A stretch of 64,000 bases of DNA from Kushneria marisflavi (GTDB lineage: Bacteria > Pseudomonadota > Gammaproteobacteria > Pseudomonadales > Halomonadaceae). Below are positions 35,431 through 44,432 of the stretch, piece by piece. The DNA lies in assembly GCF_002157205.1 (NCBI RefSeq), contig NZ_CP021358.1:1488001-1552000 (forward strand). Direction: 5' to 3'. Each line of letters begins with the position of its first letter. The first letter of the stretch is position 1. A program made the translations under genes and the position numbers. Under the pieces are notes generated by a model. The model did not search any database. It was not told where the DNA came from and saw nothing but the letters and a program-made list of their open reading frames with translations.

Positions 35431-36792
35431 ATGACCCAGACGACCCGGGTACCCACCGATACCGCCGACGCCGCCCACACCCGCGAGTGGCTGCGCCGCT
35501 TTCAGCGCGTGCGCCGCGCCAGTGAAGCCCTGTGCGCCCCGCTCGAGACCGAGGATTACATGGTTCAGAGCATGGCGGATGTCAGTCCGCCCAAGTGGCA
35601 TCTCGCCCATGTCAGCTGGTTTTTTGAAGCCTTCATCCTCACGCCTTATCTCAAGGGCTATGAAACGCCCGATCCGGCGTATGACTTTCTGTTCAACTCC
35701 TATTACGAAACCCACGGCAAGCCGTTTCCGAGACATCTGCGTGGCACCATTTCGCGGCCGACGGTCAAGCAGGTCTACCACTTTCGCGCCCACATCGACC
35801 GCGAAATGGAGCGGCTTCTGAGCGCACCGCCGCTTGAGCACCTCGACGAGATCATCGACCGCCTCGAGATCGGCCTGCACCACGAGCAGCAGCATCAGGA
35901 ACTGCTGGTGATGGATATCAAGCACATCCTCTCCTGTAACCCGCTGCATCCGGTCTATCGCGACGATATCCGCAGCAGGCTGCTGGCCAATGCCGAACAG
36001 GCCCCCACCGCCCCTGCCCCTGTAAACAATGAACCACGCTGGCACCGCTATGCCGCCGGGGTGCGACAGATTGGGGCCGACTACCCGACGCAGTCCGCAC
36101 GCGAGCACGACGGCGAGGGGTTTGTCTTTGACAGTGAAACGCCACGCCACCGCCAGTATGTGGCCGAGTTCGAACTGGCCGACCGCCCGGTCACCAATGC
36201 CGACTTCCTCAAATTCATCGAGGATGGCGGCTATACGCGCACCGAGCTGTGGCTGTCGGATGGCTGGCACCTGATCCACCAGACCGGCTGGCAGGCGCCC
36301 GAATACTGGCTAAGGGTCGAAGGCCGCTGGCACACCATGAGCCTGGGCGGGCTGGTGCCGCTCGATCCGAGCGCGCCGGTGTGTCATGTCAGCTTCTATG
36401 AAGCCGACGCCTACGCCCGCTGGGCCGGCGCTCGACTGCCTACCGAGGCCGAGTGGGAAACCGCTGCGGAAGATCAGCGCCCGACGGGGCACTTTGTCGA
36501 GGATGAGGTGCTGCAACCGCAGGCGAGCGCTGCCACACAGGGTCAGGGGCCGCAGCAGATGTTTGGCGATGTCTGGGAGTGGACCGGCAGCGCCTTTCTG
36601 CCCTACCCGGGCTTTACGCCGCTGGAAGGCAGCCTGGGCGAGTACAACGGCAAGTTCATGTCCGGCCAGATGGTGCTGCGTGGCGGCTGTTGTGCCACGC
36701 CCGGTGATCATATTCGGCCCAGCTATCGCAACTTCTTTCCGCCCCAGGCGCGCTGGGCCGTTTCCGGCATCCGGCTGGCGCGCGATGTCTGA
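35431..36792 (+). CDS. egtB: Ergothioneine biosynthesis sulfoxide synthase EgtB
   Basis: A 453-residue non-heme iron enzyme joining hercynine to a thiol donor. The N-terminal DinB-like domain carries the iron ligands (WHLAH at 57-61, and H151-x3-H155 in LHHEQQHQEL). The C-terminal formylglycine-generating-enzyme-like domain includes LPTEAEWETAA, MFGDVWEWTGSAF and VLRGGCCATP. Start 35431 follows AAAGGAC. egtD follows 81 bases later. No egtA, egtC or egtE is visible in the window, so the thiol donor and the final lyase are not defined here. Confidence 0.93.
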   Translation: MTQTTRVPTDTADAAHTREWLRRFQRVRRASEALCAPLETEDYMVQSMADVSPPKWHLAHVSWFFEAFILTPYLKGYETPDPAYDFLFNSYYETHGKPFPRHLRGTISRPTVKQVYHFRAHIDREMERLLSAPPLEHLDEIIDRLEIGLHHEQQHQELLVMDIKHILSCNPLHPVYRDDIRSRLLANAEQAPTAPAPVNNEPRWHRYAAGVRQIGADYPTQSAREHDGEGFVFDSETPRHRQYVAEFELADRPVTNADFLKFIEDGGYTRTELWLSDGWHLIHQTGWQAPEYWLRVEGRWHTMSLGGLVPLDPSAPVCHVSFYEADAYARWAGARLPTEAEWETAAEDQRPTGHFVEDEVLQPQASAATQGQGPQQMFGDVWEWTGSAFLPYPGFTPLEGSLGEYNGKFMSGQMVLRGGCCATPGDHIRPSYRNFFPPQARWAVSGIRLARDV

Positions 36793-36873
36793 ACCTGTAC
36801 GGGCTGCGCCCATTGGGCACGGCCCGGTCCGTAATCCCTGAGTTCCAGCGCTTTTGAAAAAGGATCGGTCGTC

Positions 36874-37881
36874 ATGTCACAGGCACTCTCCTCTGCGTTT
36901 TCTTCTCCGAGCAACCGCCACCGGGTGTGGTTTCACGATCAAATGACAGAGCCTGACAGCGATCAGAGCCTGCTGGAGGCGATCACCCTCGGGCTGACCG
37001 ACTCACCGCGCTGGATCTCGCCCAAGCACTTTTATGATCACCGCGGTTCCGAACTGTTTGATCGAATCTGCCAGCAGCCGGAGTACTACCCCACCCGCAC
37101 AGAAGAGATGATTCTTGAACGCTCGGTGTCGGCCATCACGGACTGTGTGGGTCAGAACATTGATCTGATCGAGCTGGGCAGCGGCGCCTCCCACAAGATT
37201 CGACTGCTGCTCGATGCCCTGCGCCCGCGTCATTATCTGGGTGTGGATATCTCACGTGACTTTCTGCTGGAGAGCACCCACCGCCTGGCCAATGACTATC
37301 CCTGGCTTGCGGTGCATGCCCTGTGCGCCGATTTCACCGCGCCATTCAGCCTGCCGGTGCTGGAAGGCGATGCCCGACCGGTGGTGTTTTTCCCCGGCTC
37401 CTCGATCGGCAACTTCACCCCGCGTGAGGCGATGGATCTGCTGGAGCGGATTCACAACCAGCTGCCACCCGGTGGCGGGCTTTTGATCGGGGTCGATCGC
37501 ATCAAGGATCGCGACCGGCTGGAGTCGGCCTACAACGACGCCGCCGGCGTGACGCGCGAGTTCAACCTCAATCTGATTCACCGTCTGCGCGATGAGCTGG
37601 GCGCCGAGGTCTCTCCCGGCGATTTCGAGCACCTGGCCTTTTACAACGAGGCCGCTTCGCGCATCGAGATGCACCTGGTCAGCCAGCGCGACCAGACCTT
37701 CGCTCTGGATGGCCAGACCATTGCCCTGACCGCAGGCGAACATATCCACACCGAAAACTCCTGGAAGTACAGCCGCGAGGGCTTTGAAAAACTCGCCGGT
37801 CATGCGGGTTTTCAAACGCGCGCGCACTGGTGTGACGATGAAGGACTCTTTGATGTGCACTACTTCGAACGCTCGGCCTGA
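36874..37881 (+). CDS. egtD: L-histidine N-alpha-methyltransferase EgtD
   Basis: A 335-residue SAM-dependent methyltransferase (DUF2260-type) that makes hercynine from histidine. Family motifs: SPKHFYDHRGSELFDRICQQPEYYPTRTE, the SAM-binding IELGSGASHKIRLLLDAL, and FFPGSSIGNFTPREA. AAGGAT precedes the ATG. It supplies the substrate of EgtB, and the pair forms the core ergothioneine pathway. The next gene begins 12 bases after its stop. Confidence 0.94.
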   Translation: MSQALSSAFSSPSNRHRVWFHDQMTEPDSDQSLLEAITLGLTDSPRWISPKHFYDHRGSELFDRICQQPEYYPTRTEEMILERSVSAITDCVGQNIDLIELGSGASHKIRLLLDALRPRHYLGVDISRDFLLESTHRLANDYPWLAVHALCADFTAPFSLPVLEGDARPVVFFPGSSIGNFTPREAMDLLERIHNQLPPGGGLLIGVDRIKDRDRLESAYNDAAGVTREFNLNLIHRLRDELGAEVSPGDFEHLAFYNEAASRIEMHLVSQRDQTFALDGQTIALTAGEHIHTENSWKYSREGFEKLAGHAGFQTRAHWCDDEGLFDVHYFERSA

Positions 37882-37893
37882 AGGAGGACAGGA

Positions 37894-40107
37894 ATGTCGT
37901 TGATGTTGTCGAACAGGAACACGCGGCCCTTTGGTGTCAGCCCCGAGCGCTATCAGGCGCTGTGTCAGCAGGTGGACACACTGCTGGCGCAAATGACGCT
38001 GGAAGAAAAGATCGGCCAGATGAATCAGGTTGCGGGCAGTCGTGACACCACCGGCGCCCCTGCCAATACCGAGATCGAGGCGGACGTGCGCACAGGCCGG
38101 GTCGGCTCGGTGTTTAACGCCTTTGGCGTCGAGTTTACCCGCGAGCTGCAAAGACAGGCGGTCGAGCATTCAAGGCTCGGCATTCCGCTGCTCTTTGGTT
38201 ACGACATCATTCACGGCTTTCGAACGATCTTTCCGATCCCGCTCGCTCAGGCGGCCAGCTGGCACATGGAGGGCATCGAGCGTGCCGCTCGCATCATGGC
38301 AGTGGAAGGCGCGGCCTCCGGCGTGCATTGGACGTTTGCGCCGATGGTGGACGTCGCCCGTGATCCGCGCTGGGGCCGGGTCATGGAAGGCGCCGGCGAA
38401 GATACGCATCTGACGTCGCTGATCGCGCGTGCCCAGGTGCGCGGCATTCAGGGCAGTGACCCGGGCGCCACCGATACGCTGGCCGCCTGCGTCAAGCACT
38501 ACGCCGCCTACGGCGCGGTGGAGGCCGGGCGAGAATACAACACCGTCGACATGTCCGAGTGGCGCCTGCGCTCGATCTATCTACCGCCCTTTCTGGCCGC
38601 ACTGAGTGAAGGCTGCGCCAGCGTCATGACGGCGTTCAACACCCTCAATGCCCTGCCGGCCACCTGCCATCCGCTGCTGCTCGATCAGATCCTGCGCCGC
38701 GAATGGTGCTTTGAGGGCATGGTGGTGACCGACTACACCGCCATCATGGAGCTTGAGCAGCACGGTGTGGCGGCCGACGCCTCGGAGGCCTCACGCAGGG
38801 CGGTCAACGCCAGTGTCGACATGGACATGCAGTCCGGCTACTTCATCGACACTCTAAAAGCGCTGGTCCAGAGCGGTCAGGTCGAGGAAGCGCGCATCGA
38901 CGAGGCGGTGCGGCGCATCCTGTGGCTCAAGGCCGCGCTGGGCCTGTTCGAGGACCCATATCGCTACGCCGATGAGGCGCGCGAAGCACAGTGCCTGCTC
39001 ACCCTTGAACACCGTCGCGCCGCCCGTGAACAGGCCGCAGAATCGATGGTGCTGCTGAAAAATGACGGCCACGTGCTGCCGCTTGGAGATCATCACCGAA
39101 AAATTGCCCTGATCGGACCGCTGGGCAACACGCCGCGTCTGATCGGTTCCTGGCACGGCAACGGCGATCACGACGACACCGTGACCCTGCGTGAAGGTCT
39201 GGCCAACCGGCTCGGCGAGGACGCGGTGATCCTCTACGCCGAGGGCGCTTCCAACCAGATCGGTGAAAACGACACATCCGGTATCGAGGAGGCGCTGGAG
39301 CTGGTGCGTCAGGCCGACGCCGTGGTGCTGGCGCTCGGTGAGGACGAAGCCGACGCCGACGAGGCCGCCAGCCGAGCCGACACAGGCCTGCCCGGCGCGC
39401 AGCTTGAACTCGCCCGTCGTGTGCTGGCCGAGGCCGGCGACACGCCCGTCGCCACGGTGCTGTTCAACGGCCGACCGCTGACACTGACTGAACTCGATGA
39501 TCTGGCGCCGGCCATTGTGGAAGCCTGGTGGCCGGGCACCGAGGCCGGCAACGCCGTGGCGGACGTGCTGTTCGGGGACGTCAATCCTTCGGGTAAGCTG
39601 CCAATGAGCTTTCCGGTCAATGCCGGTCAGATCCCGATCTATTACAACGCCTTTAACACCGGGCGCCCCAAAGGCGTCGATCCCAAGTACGCCTCGCAGT
39701 ATCTGGATATCCCCAACGCCCCGCTCTATCCCTTCGGCTTCGGACTCTCCTACACCACGTTCGAATACGGCGAGCTCGAAACGGCGTGTTCGGAAATTGG
39801 CCTGGACGACACGCTTGAGGTTCGACTGGCGCTTACCAACACCGGCGATGTCGAAGGCACCGAGGTCGTTCAGCTCTATCTGCAGGACGTGCATGCCAGC
39901 GTTGTGCGGCCTTTGCGTGAGCTCAAGGACTTCCAGCGCCTGCGGCTTTCCCCGGGCGAATGCCGGGAAGTGGTCTTCCATGTCACCCCCGAGATGCGCC
40001 GCTTTTTGAACGCCGAGCTGGAACGCGTCCAGGAGCCCGGGCTTTTCCGGGTGAAGATCGGCAGCTGCTCGGAAAGCGGTGAGGAGATCGAGTTCCGGGT
40101 GGTGTGA
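37894..40107 (+). CDS. bglX: GH3 beta-glucosidase, BglX-like
   Basis: A 737-residue glycoside hydrolase family 3 protein: N-terminal barrel (MTLEEKIGQMNQV, DVARDPRWGRVMEGAGEDTHL, KHYAAYGA), the nucleophile aspartate in MVVTDYTAIMEL (usually SDW), a C-terminal alpha/beta domain, and a fibronectin-III-like end (LTNTGDVEGTEVVQLYLQD). It starts MSLMLSNRNTRPFG with no signal peptide, whereas E. coli BglX is periplasmic, so it is probably cytoplasmic. GGAGG precedes the start. It follows egtD by 12 bases, so it is likely cotranscribed with the ergothioneine genes. The substrate is unknown. Confidence 0.9.
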   Translation: MSLMLSNRNTRPFGVSPERYQALCQQVDTLLAQMTLEEKIGQMNQVAGSRDTTGAPANTEIEADVRTGRVGSVFNAFGVEFTRELQRQAVEHSRLGIPLLFGYDIIHGFRTIFPIPLAQAASWHMEGIERAARIMAVEGAASGVHWTFAPMVDVARDPRWGRVMEGAGEDTHLTSLIARAQVRGIQGSDPGATDTLAACVKHYAAYGAVEAGREYNTVDMSEWRLRSIYLPPFLAALSEGCASVMTAFNTLNALPATCHPLLLDQILRREWCFEGMVVTDYTAIMELEQHGVAADASEASRRAVNASVDMDMQSGYFIDTLKALVQSGQVEEARIDEAVRRILWLKAALGLFEDPYRYADEAREAQCLLTLEHRRAAREQAAESMVLLKNDGHVLPLGDHHRKIALIGPLGNTPRLIGSWHGNGDHDDTVTLREGLANRLGEDAVILYAEGASNQIGENDTSGIEEALELVRQADAVVLALGEDEADADEAASRADTGLPGAQLELARRVLAEAGDTPVATVLFNGRPLTLTELDDLAPAIVEAWWPGTEAGNAVADVLFGDVNPSGKLPMSFPVNAGQIPIYYNAFNTGRPKGVDPKYASQYLDIPNAPLYPFGFGLSYTTFEYGELETACSEIGLDDTLEVRLALTNTGDVEGTEVVQLYLQDVHASVVRPLRELKDFQRLRLSPGECREVVFHVTPEMRRFLNAELERVQEPGLFRVKIGSCSESGEEIEFRVV

Positions 40108-40128
40108 TCGATGCCCTGCCGCATCCAT

Positions 40129-40164
40129 CAGGGCTTTCGGTGCCATGGGGCGCCGAAAGCCCTG
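40129..40164. terminator. 16-bp hairpin between convergent bglX and FAH-family genes
   Basis: CAGGGCTTTCGGTGCC and GGCGCCGAAAGCCCTG pair over 16 positions (one T-G wobble) around an ATGG loop. It fills most of the 67-base gap between the two gene ends. There is no T-tract on either side, so termination by this element alone is uncertain; it may serve both strands or protect 3' ends. Confidence 0.6.
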
Positions 40165-40174
40165 TCATACGGCG

Positions 40175-41353
40175 CTATTGTGACGGCTGCCCGGCCAGAT
40201 AGCGCATCAGGGCGCCGATGCCGAACTGCCAGGGGGCGATGGCGTCACTGCGATCGACCCGGTTGATCAGCGTACCCAGCGCCGGGGTGTGGATGCTGAC
40301 CCGATCTCCTACATGATGGGTAAAGCCCTGCCCGGGAATATCGCGATCCTTGCCCGGTGAGAACATCGTGCCCAGAAACAGCATGAAGCCATCCGGGTAC
40401 TGGTGGTGGCTACCGCAGGTCTGGCGAACCAGGTCCAGCGGGTCACGGCTGATCTCGCGCATGTCGCTGCGCCCTTCCAGCATGAAGCCGTCATCGCTGC
40501 CCTCGATGCGCATCGTGACCTGCGCCTGACGAATCGTGTCCAGGGTGAAGTGCTCATCAAAGAGGCGAATGAACGGCCCGATGGCACAGGCACCGTTGTT
40601 GTCCTTGGCCTTGCCGAGCAGCAGTGCGCTGCGCCCTTCGACATCACGCAGGTTGACGTCGTTGCCCAGTGTCGCGCCGCGGGGCTCGCCCCGGCCATCC
40701 ATCGCCAGCACCACTTCAGGCTCCGGGTTGTTCCAGTTCGAGGCAGCGTGAAGGCCCACGTTGGCACCAAACCCGACCGATGACATGGGCGCCGCCTTGC
40801 TGAACACCTCGGCATCCACACCGATCCCCACTTCCAGATAGGGCGACCACTGCCCGCGTGACATGAGCGCTTCGCGCAGGGTCATGGCGGCTTCGGAGCC
40901 GGGCACGATGTTTGACAGATCCTGACCGATCAGCTCACGCAGCCGGGCACGAATGTCGCCGGCCTTCGTGGCATCCCCGGCCGCCTGCTCCTCGATCACC
41001 CGCTCCAGCAGGCTGACGGCAAAGGTCACGCCACAGGCCTTCACTACCTGAAGATCGCAAGGGGCCAGCAGTCGATCACTGCGCTCATCGGGCGTCGCGG
41101 CACTGTCGGCCAGCGACTGCGATAGCCAGGACGTCACGTCTCCCAGCGACGGCCCATCAGCTTGCCGCGCCAGCGACAGTCGATCCTCGTGATCCAGCAG
41201 GGCGCTCATGGTGCCCACGTGCGCGGTGATATCGATAAGCTCGCCGTCGCGCAAGGCCACGATTCGAGGGCCATCGCCATGCCAGACCCGCCCGACCAGC
41301 GCAGCGGCGCTGTGGTCCTCGGGCAGACAGCGTGAGAAGTCAATCTCCTGCAT
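40175..41353 (-). CDS. Fumarylacetoacetate hydrolase (FAH) family protein
   Basis: A 392-residue FAH-superfamily enzyme. Recognisable parts: an N-terminal domain to about residue 110, then VVKACGVTFAVSLLERVIEEQA, YLEVGIGVDAEVFSKAAPMSSVGFGANVG, EPEVVLAMDGRGEPRGATLGNDVNLRD and FTHHVGDRVSIHTPALGTLINRV. Metal-binding Glu residues are in the central section. Relatives act on acyl-pyruvates or dehydrate sugar-acid intermediates, and the substrate here is unknown. Start 41353 follows AGGAGA. It is divergent from pheC (249-base gap), with no obvious pathway partner next to it. Confidence 0.8.
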   Translation of the reverse strand: MQEIDFSRCLPEDHSAAALVGRVWHGDGPRIVALRDGELIDITAHVGTMSALLDHEDRLSLARQADGPSLGDVTSWLSQSLADSAATPDERSDRLLAPCDLQVVKACGVTFAVSLLERVIEEQAAGDATKAGDIRARLRELIGQDLSNIVPGSEAAMTLREALMSRGQWSPYLEVGIGVDAEVFSKAAPMSSVGFGANVGLHAASNWNNPEPEVVLAMDGRGEPRGATLGNDVNLRDVEGRSALLLGKAKDNNGACAIGPFIRLFDEHFTLDTIRQAQVTMRIEGSDDGFMLEGRSDMREISRDPLDLVRQTCGSHHQYPDGFMLFLGTMFSPGKDRDIPGQGFTHHVGDRVSIHTPALGTLINRVDRSDAIAPWQFGIGALMRYLAGQPSQ

Positions 41354-41602
41354 GGGGCACATCTCCTGTTGTCGATTTGTCACCGTGAATACATCGGCCA
41401 GTGGCACTTGAGGGACAGCATCATGAAAAGAGGCATGCCCCCTCTCTCACGATTTTTGAACACCGCCATGACCGGTGTATTCGCCATTGGCCCAGGCAGG
41501 GTCGCCATCGGCGCGCAATCAGCGTACCCTCCCGCGTCGATACACGTTCTGGTGTCTGATAACACACTGCCCATCCGGTATCTGTGACCGGATTCATCTG
41601 CG

Positions 41603-42490
41603 ATGGAACATCTCATGGTTCGACTGCTGCGCGCACATGCCCGCACCCTGCCGGCGCGTCGTCTTTCTTCTGCACTGCTCGCGGCCATCCTCTGGATTGC
41701 GGCACTGACGTTGATGCTGGGCGTCTGCCTTGCCCCGCATGCCGAGGCGGCTGACAGCACCGAGCCCTCCGCGCTGGATCAGATCATCGAGCGCGGCACG
41801 CTCAGGGTCGGCACCACCGGCGACTACAAGCCCTTCAGCTATCGCACGGGTGACCACCGCTTTATCGGTCTTGATCCGGACATGGCGGCCAACCTGGCCC
41901 AGACTCTGGGCGTAAAGCTTGAGCTGGTGCCCACCAGCTGGCCCACCCTGATGCAGGACTATCAAAACCATCGCTTTGATATCGCCATGAGCGGTATTTC
42001 GGTCAATCTGGACCGCCAGAAAAAAGCCTGGTTCTCCGCGCCCTATCAGCGTGATGGCAAAACGCCCATCGCCCGCTGCGATGATCAGGCGAACTATCAA
42101 ACGCTTGAGCAGATCGATCAGCCCGGCGTTCGCGTGATCGTCAATCCGGGTGGCACCAACGAGCGCTTTGCCCGCGAGCATCTGCACAAGGGCACGATTG
42201 TTGACTACGAGGACAACGTCACCATTTTCGACCAGATCGCGCAGGGCAAGGCCGATCTGATGATGACCGACGCCATCGAGACGCGCCTGCAGGCCAATCT
42301 TCATCCCGAGCTGTGTGCCATCCACCCCGACCAGCCGTTCAACTTCTCCGAAAAGGCGGTCCTGCTGCCAAAGGACATGGACCTCAAACTCTTTGTTGAT
42401 CAGTGGCTGCGCCAGCTCAAGGAAAGCGGCACCTTTGATCAGCAGCTCAAGCACTGGCTCGACTACGACTGGCCGCAAAAGGCGGGCTGA
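41603..42490 (+). CDS. pheC: Periplasmic cyclohexadienyl dehydratase PheC
   Basis: A 295-residue protein with a signal-anchor-like N-terminus (hydrophobic 24-40, cleavage near HAEAA) and a binding-protein fold. It closely follows P. aeruginosa PheC: LRVGTTGDYKPFSYRTGD, PTSWPTLMQDYQNHRFDIAMSGISVNLDRQ, PYQRDGKTPIARC, TLEQIDQPGVRVIVNPGGTNERFAR and DLMMTDAIETRLQ. PheC converts prephenate or arogenate to phenylpyruvate or phenylalanine in the periplasm. ATG at 41615 is an alternative start. It is a lone gene convergent with dctM. Confidence 0.88.
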   Translation: MEHLMVRLLRAHARTLPARRLSSALLAAILWIAALTLMLGVCLAPHAEAADSTEPSALDQIIERGTLRVGTTGDYKPFSYRTGDHRFIGLDPDMAANLAQTLGVKLELVPTSWPTLMQDYQNHRFDIAMSGISVNLDRQKKAWFSAPYQRDGKTPIARCDDQANYQTLEQIDQPGVRVIVNPGGTNERFAREHLHKGTIVDYEDNVTIFDQIAQGKADLMMTDAIETRLQANLHPELCAIHPDQPFNFSEKAVLLPKDMDLKLFVDQWLRQLKESGTFDQQLKHWLDYDWPQKAG

Positions 42491-42523
42491 TCTCCCGCGC
42501 ATGACCGGCCCGGGCATCGTCTG

Positions 42524-43807
42524 TCAGAACACCAGGGCCGGCAGCGTCAGTGACAGCGCCGGAATAAACGTCACCAGCAGCAGCATCGCAATCAGCAACA
42601 GCCAGAAGGGCACCACCGCTCGGATGAAGTCGGGCAGTTTCACGCCCGTGATACTGCAGGTGGTGAACATGACGGTGCCCAGTGGGGGCGTAATGGTCCC
42701 GATGGCGGCATTGAAGATGAAAATGATGCCAAAGTGCACCGGATCGATACCGAACTGTGCCGCCACCGGCGCCAGCAGCGGTGACAGCACGATCAGGATG
42801 GCATTGCCCTCCAGAAACATGCCCAGCACCAGCAAAATGGCATTCGCCAGTAAAAGAAACGCCACCGCACTGCTCACCTCCGCCGACAGGAAGGTAGTGA
42901 TGGTCTGCGGTACCTGTTCCCAGGTCAGAAAGCGCGCAAAGCCGGACGCCACGCAGATGATGAACAGCACGTTCACCGCGGACAGCAGCGACTCACGCGT
43001 GGCCAGCGCAATCGTTGCCGGGCGCAGCTCGCGATAGACAAACACCCCCACGATCAGCGCATAGGCCACCGCCATGGCTCCGGCCTCGGTCGGCGTAAAG
43101 ACGCCGATGCGAATGCCGCCGATGACCAGCACCGGCAGGGCCAGCGCAATCAATCCGGCCCGGGTCACGCTGATCCATTCATGACGAGAGACCCGTTCGC
43201 GGCGCGGCGGCTGATAGCCGTGACGCCGACACATGATCGACACCATCACCATCATGACCAGCGCCATCCCGATACCAGGCACCACACCGGCCATGAACAG
43301 CCGCCCGATCGAGACGTTATTGACGTAGCCATAGATGATCAGCGCGATGCCGGGCGGAATGGTTGAGGTAATCAGCGACGAGGCGGCAGTAATCGCCGCG
43401 GAAAAGGGCGTGGGGTAGCCGCGCGCATCCATCTGCGGCACCAGCAGCTTGGCGTTCATGGCGGCATCGGCAATGTTGGAGCCGGACAGTCCGCCCATGA
43501 AGGTGCTCAGCAGCACATTGGACTGGGCCAGCCCGCCATGAAAGCGACGGGTACAAAGCTCGGCCAGATTCAAAAGTCGGGTGGTGATGCCGGAGTAGTT
43601 CATGAACACGCCGGCCATGATGAAAAAGGGAATGGCCAGCAGCGACACGGACTCCAGACCGCCGGCCAGACGCTGGATCAGCAGCACCAATGGCTGATCG
43701 GCACCGACCAGAAAATATAGAAACGTCGAGAGAAACAGGGCAAAGGCGACCGGAGTGCCCATGAAAAACAGCACCATCAGGGCGCCAAGTGCAGCAAGGA
43801 CTGCCAT
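42524..43807 (-). CDS. dctM: TRAP transporter large permease DctM
   Basis: A 427-residue, 12-helix DctM-type protein: FFMGTPVAFALFLSTFLYFL at the start, SLLAIPFFIMAGVFMNYSGIT, GGLSGSNIADAAMNAKLLVPQM and NAAIGTITPPLGTVMFTTCSI. It forms the channel of a sodium-driven solute importer with DctQ and DctP. Start 43807 has GGAGAGAG upstream. It is the last gene of a leftward operon with sugar-acid enzymes, which suggests a hexonate or hexuronate substrate. Confidence 0.92.
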   Translation of the reverse strand: MAVLAALGALMVLFFMGTPVAFALFLSTFLYFLVGADQPLVLLIQRLAGGLESVSLLAIPFFIMAGVFMNYSGITTRLLNLAELCTRRFHGGLAQSNVLLSTFMGGLSGSNIADAAMNAKLLVPQMDARGYPTPFSAAITAASSLITSTIPPGIALIIYGYVNNVSIGRLFMAGVVPGIGMALVMMVMVSIMCRRHGYQPPRRERVSRHEWISVTRAGLIALALPVLVIGGIRIGVFTPTEAGAMAVAYALIVGVFVYRELRPATIALATRESLLSAVNVLFIICVASGFARFLTWEQVPQTITTFLSAEVSSAVAFLLLANAILLVLGMFLEGNAILIVLSPLLAPVAAQFGIDPVHFGIIFIFNAAIGTITPPLGTVMFTTCSITGVKLPDFIRAVVPFWLLLIAMLLLVTFIPALSLTLPALVF

Positions 43808-43820
43808 AAGCGTCTCTCTC

Positions 43821-44288
43821 CTATCGCGTGAACAGCCGACGTGCACCGTGATAGAGCATCATGGCGGCACTGAGTGGAATAACGAGATATACCCAGAAAT
43901 AGGGAATCTGGAGCATCGGGGTGCTGCGAAAGGCGGCAAAGGGCAAAAGCTTGAGCCCCCAGTAGAGCATTGCGCCGGCGGCAATCATGACCATGACGAC
44001 GTTGAAGATCCGCTCACGCCAGCGCTCGAGCCGCGCGGGCAGTCGCTCCCCGAACAGGTCGATCAATACGTGCTCGTTACGGCGCACCAGCGCACTGGCG
44101 CCCATGAAGGTGGCCCAGACCAGCAGCAGCTGAAGCACCTCCTCGGCCCAGGCCAGCGGCGTGTTGAGGAAGTAGCGCATCAGCGCATTGGCCAGTGCAA
44201 TCACGAAAAGGGCAAAGAGGGCGAGACTGCCCACCACCTCGTCCAGATGCATCAGACGATCCAGCCCGCCCAACAGGGTCTTCATCAT
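43821..44288 (-). CDS. dctQ: TRAP transporter small permease DctQ
   Basis: A 155-residue four-helix DctQ protein with the usual pattern ALFALFVIALANALMRYFLNTPLAWAEEVLQLLLVWATFMGASALVRRNEHV. Start 44288 (MMKTLLGGLDRLM) follows GGGAGAG; the frame is open to 44336. It ends 13 bases before dctM. A hexanucleotide repeat lies upstream, between it and dctP. Confidence 0.9.
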   Translation of the reverse strand: MMKTLLGGLDRLMHLDEVVGSLALFALFVIALANALMRYFLNTPLAWAEEVLQLLLVWATFMGASALVRRNEHVLIDLFGERLPARLERWRERIFNVVMVMIAAGAMLYWGLKLLPFAAFRSTPMLQIPYFWVYLVIPLSAAMMLYHGARRLFTR

Positions 44289-44378
44289 CGCTCTCCCGGT
44301 CGGGGGCATCGCGCCCCCGCTCCTTGTGCCGTTCAACAGGCGCTGCCATCAATGGGGGCATAACGTCCTGCACCCGCT

Positions 44379-44432
44379 TCAGCCCCAGCCCCAGCCTCAG
44401 CCTCAGCCTCAGCCTCAGCCTCAGCCTCAGCC
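44379..44432 (-). repeat. Nine-copy hexanucleotide tandem repeat at the dctP stop
   Basis: Nine contiguous six-base units fill 44379-44432: seven are TCAGCC and two are CCAGCC on the plus strand. On the minus strand the unit reads GGCTGA, which in the dctP frame is Gly-stop. The gene therefore ends within the first unit, and the following units offer further in-frame TGA codons. The array lies in the dctP-dctQ gap and is the most slippage-prone sequence in the window. Confidence 0.92.

Noticed and set aside
38854..40146. A 430-codon minus-strand frame opposite bglX
   Set aside because: The GH3 gene accounts for the coding signal; no start site or domain supports the reverse frame.
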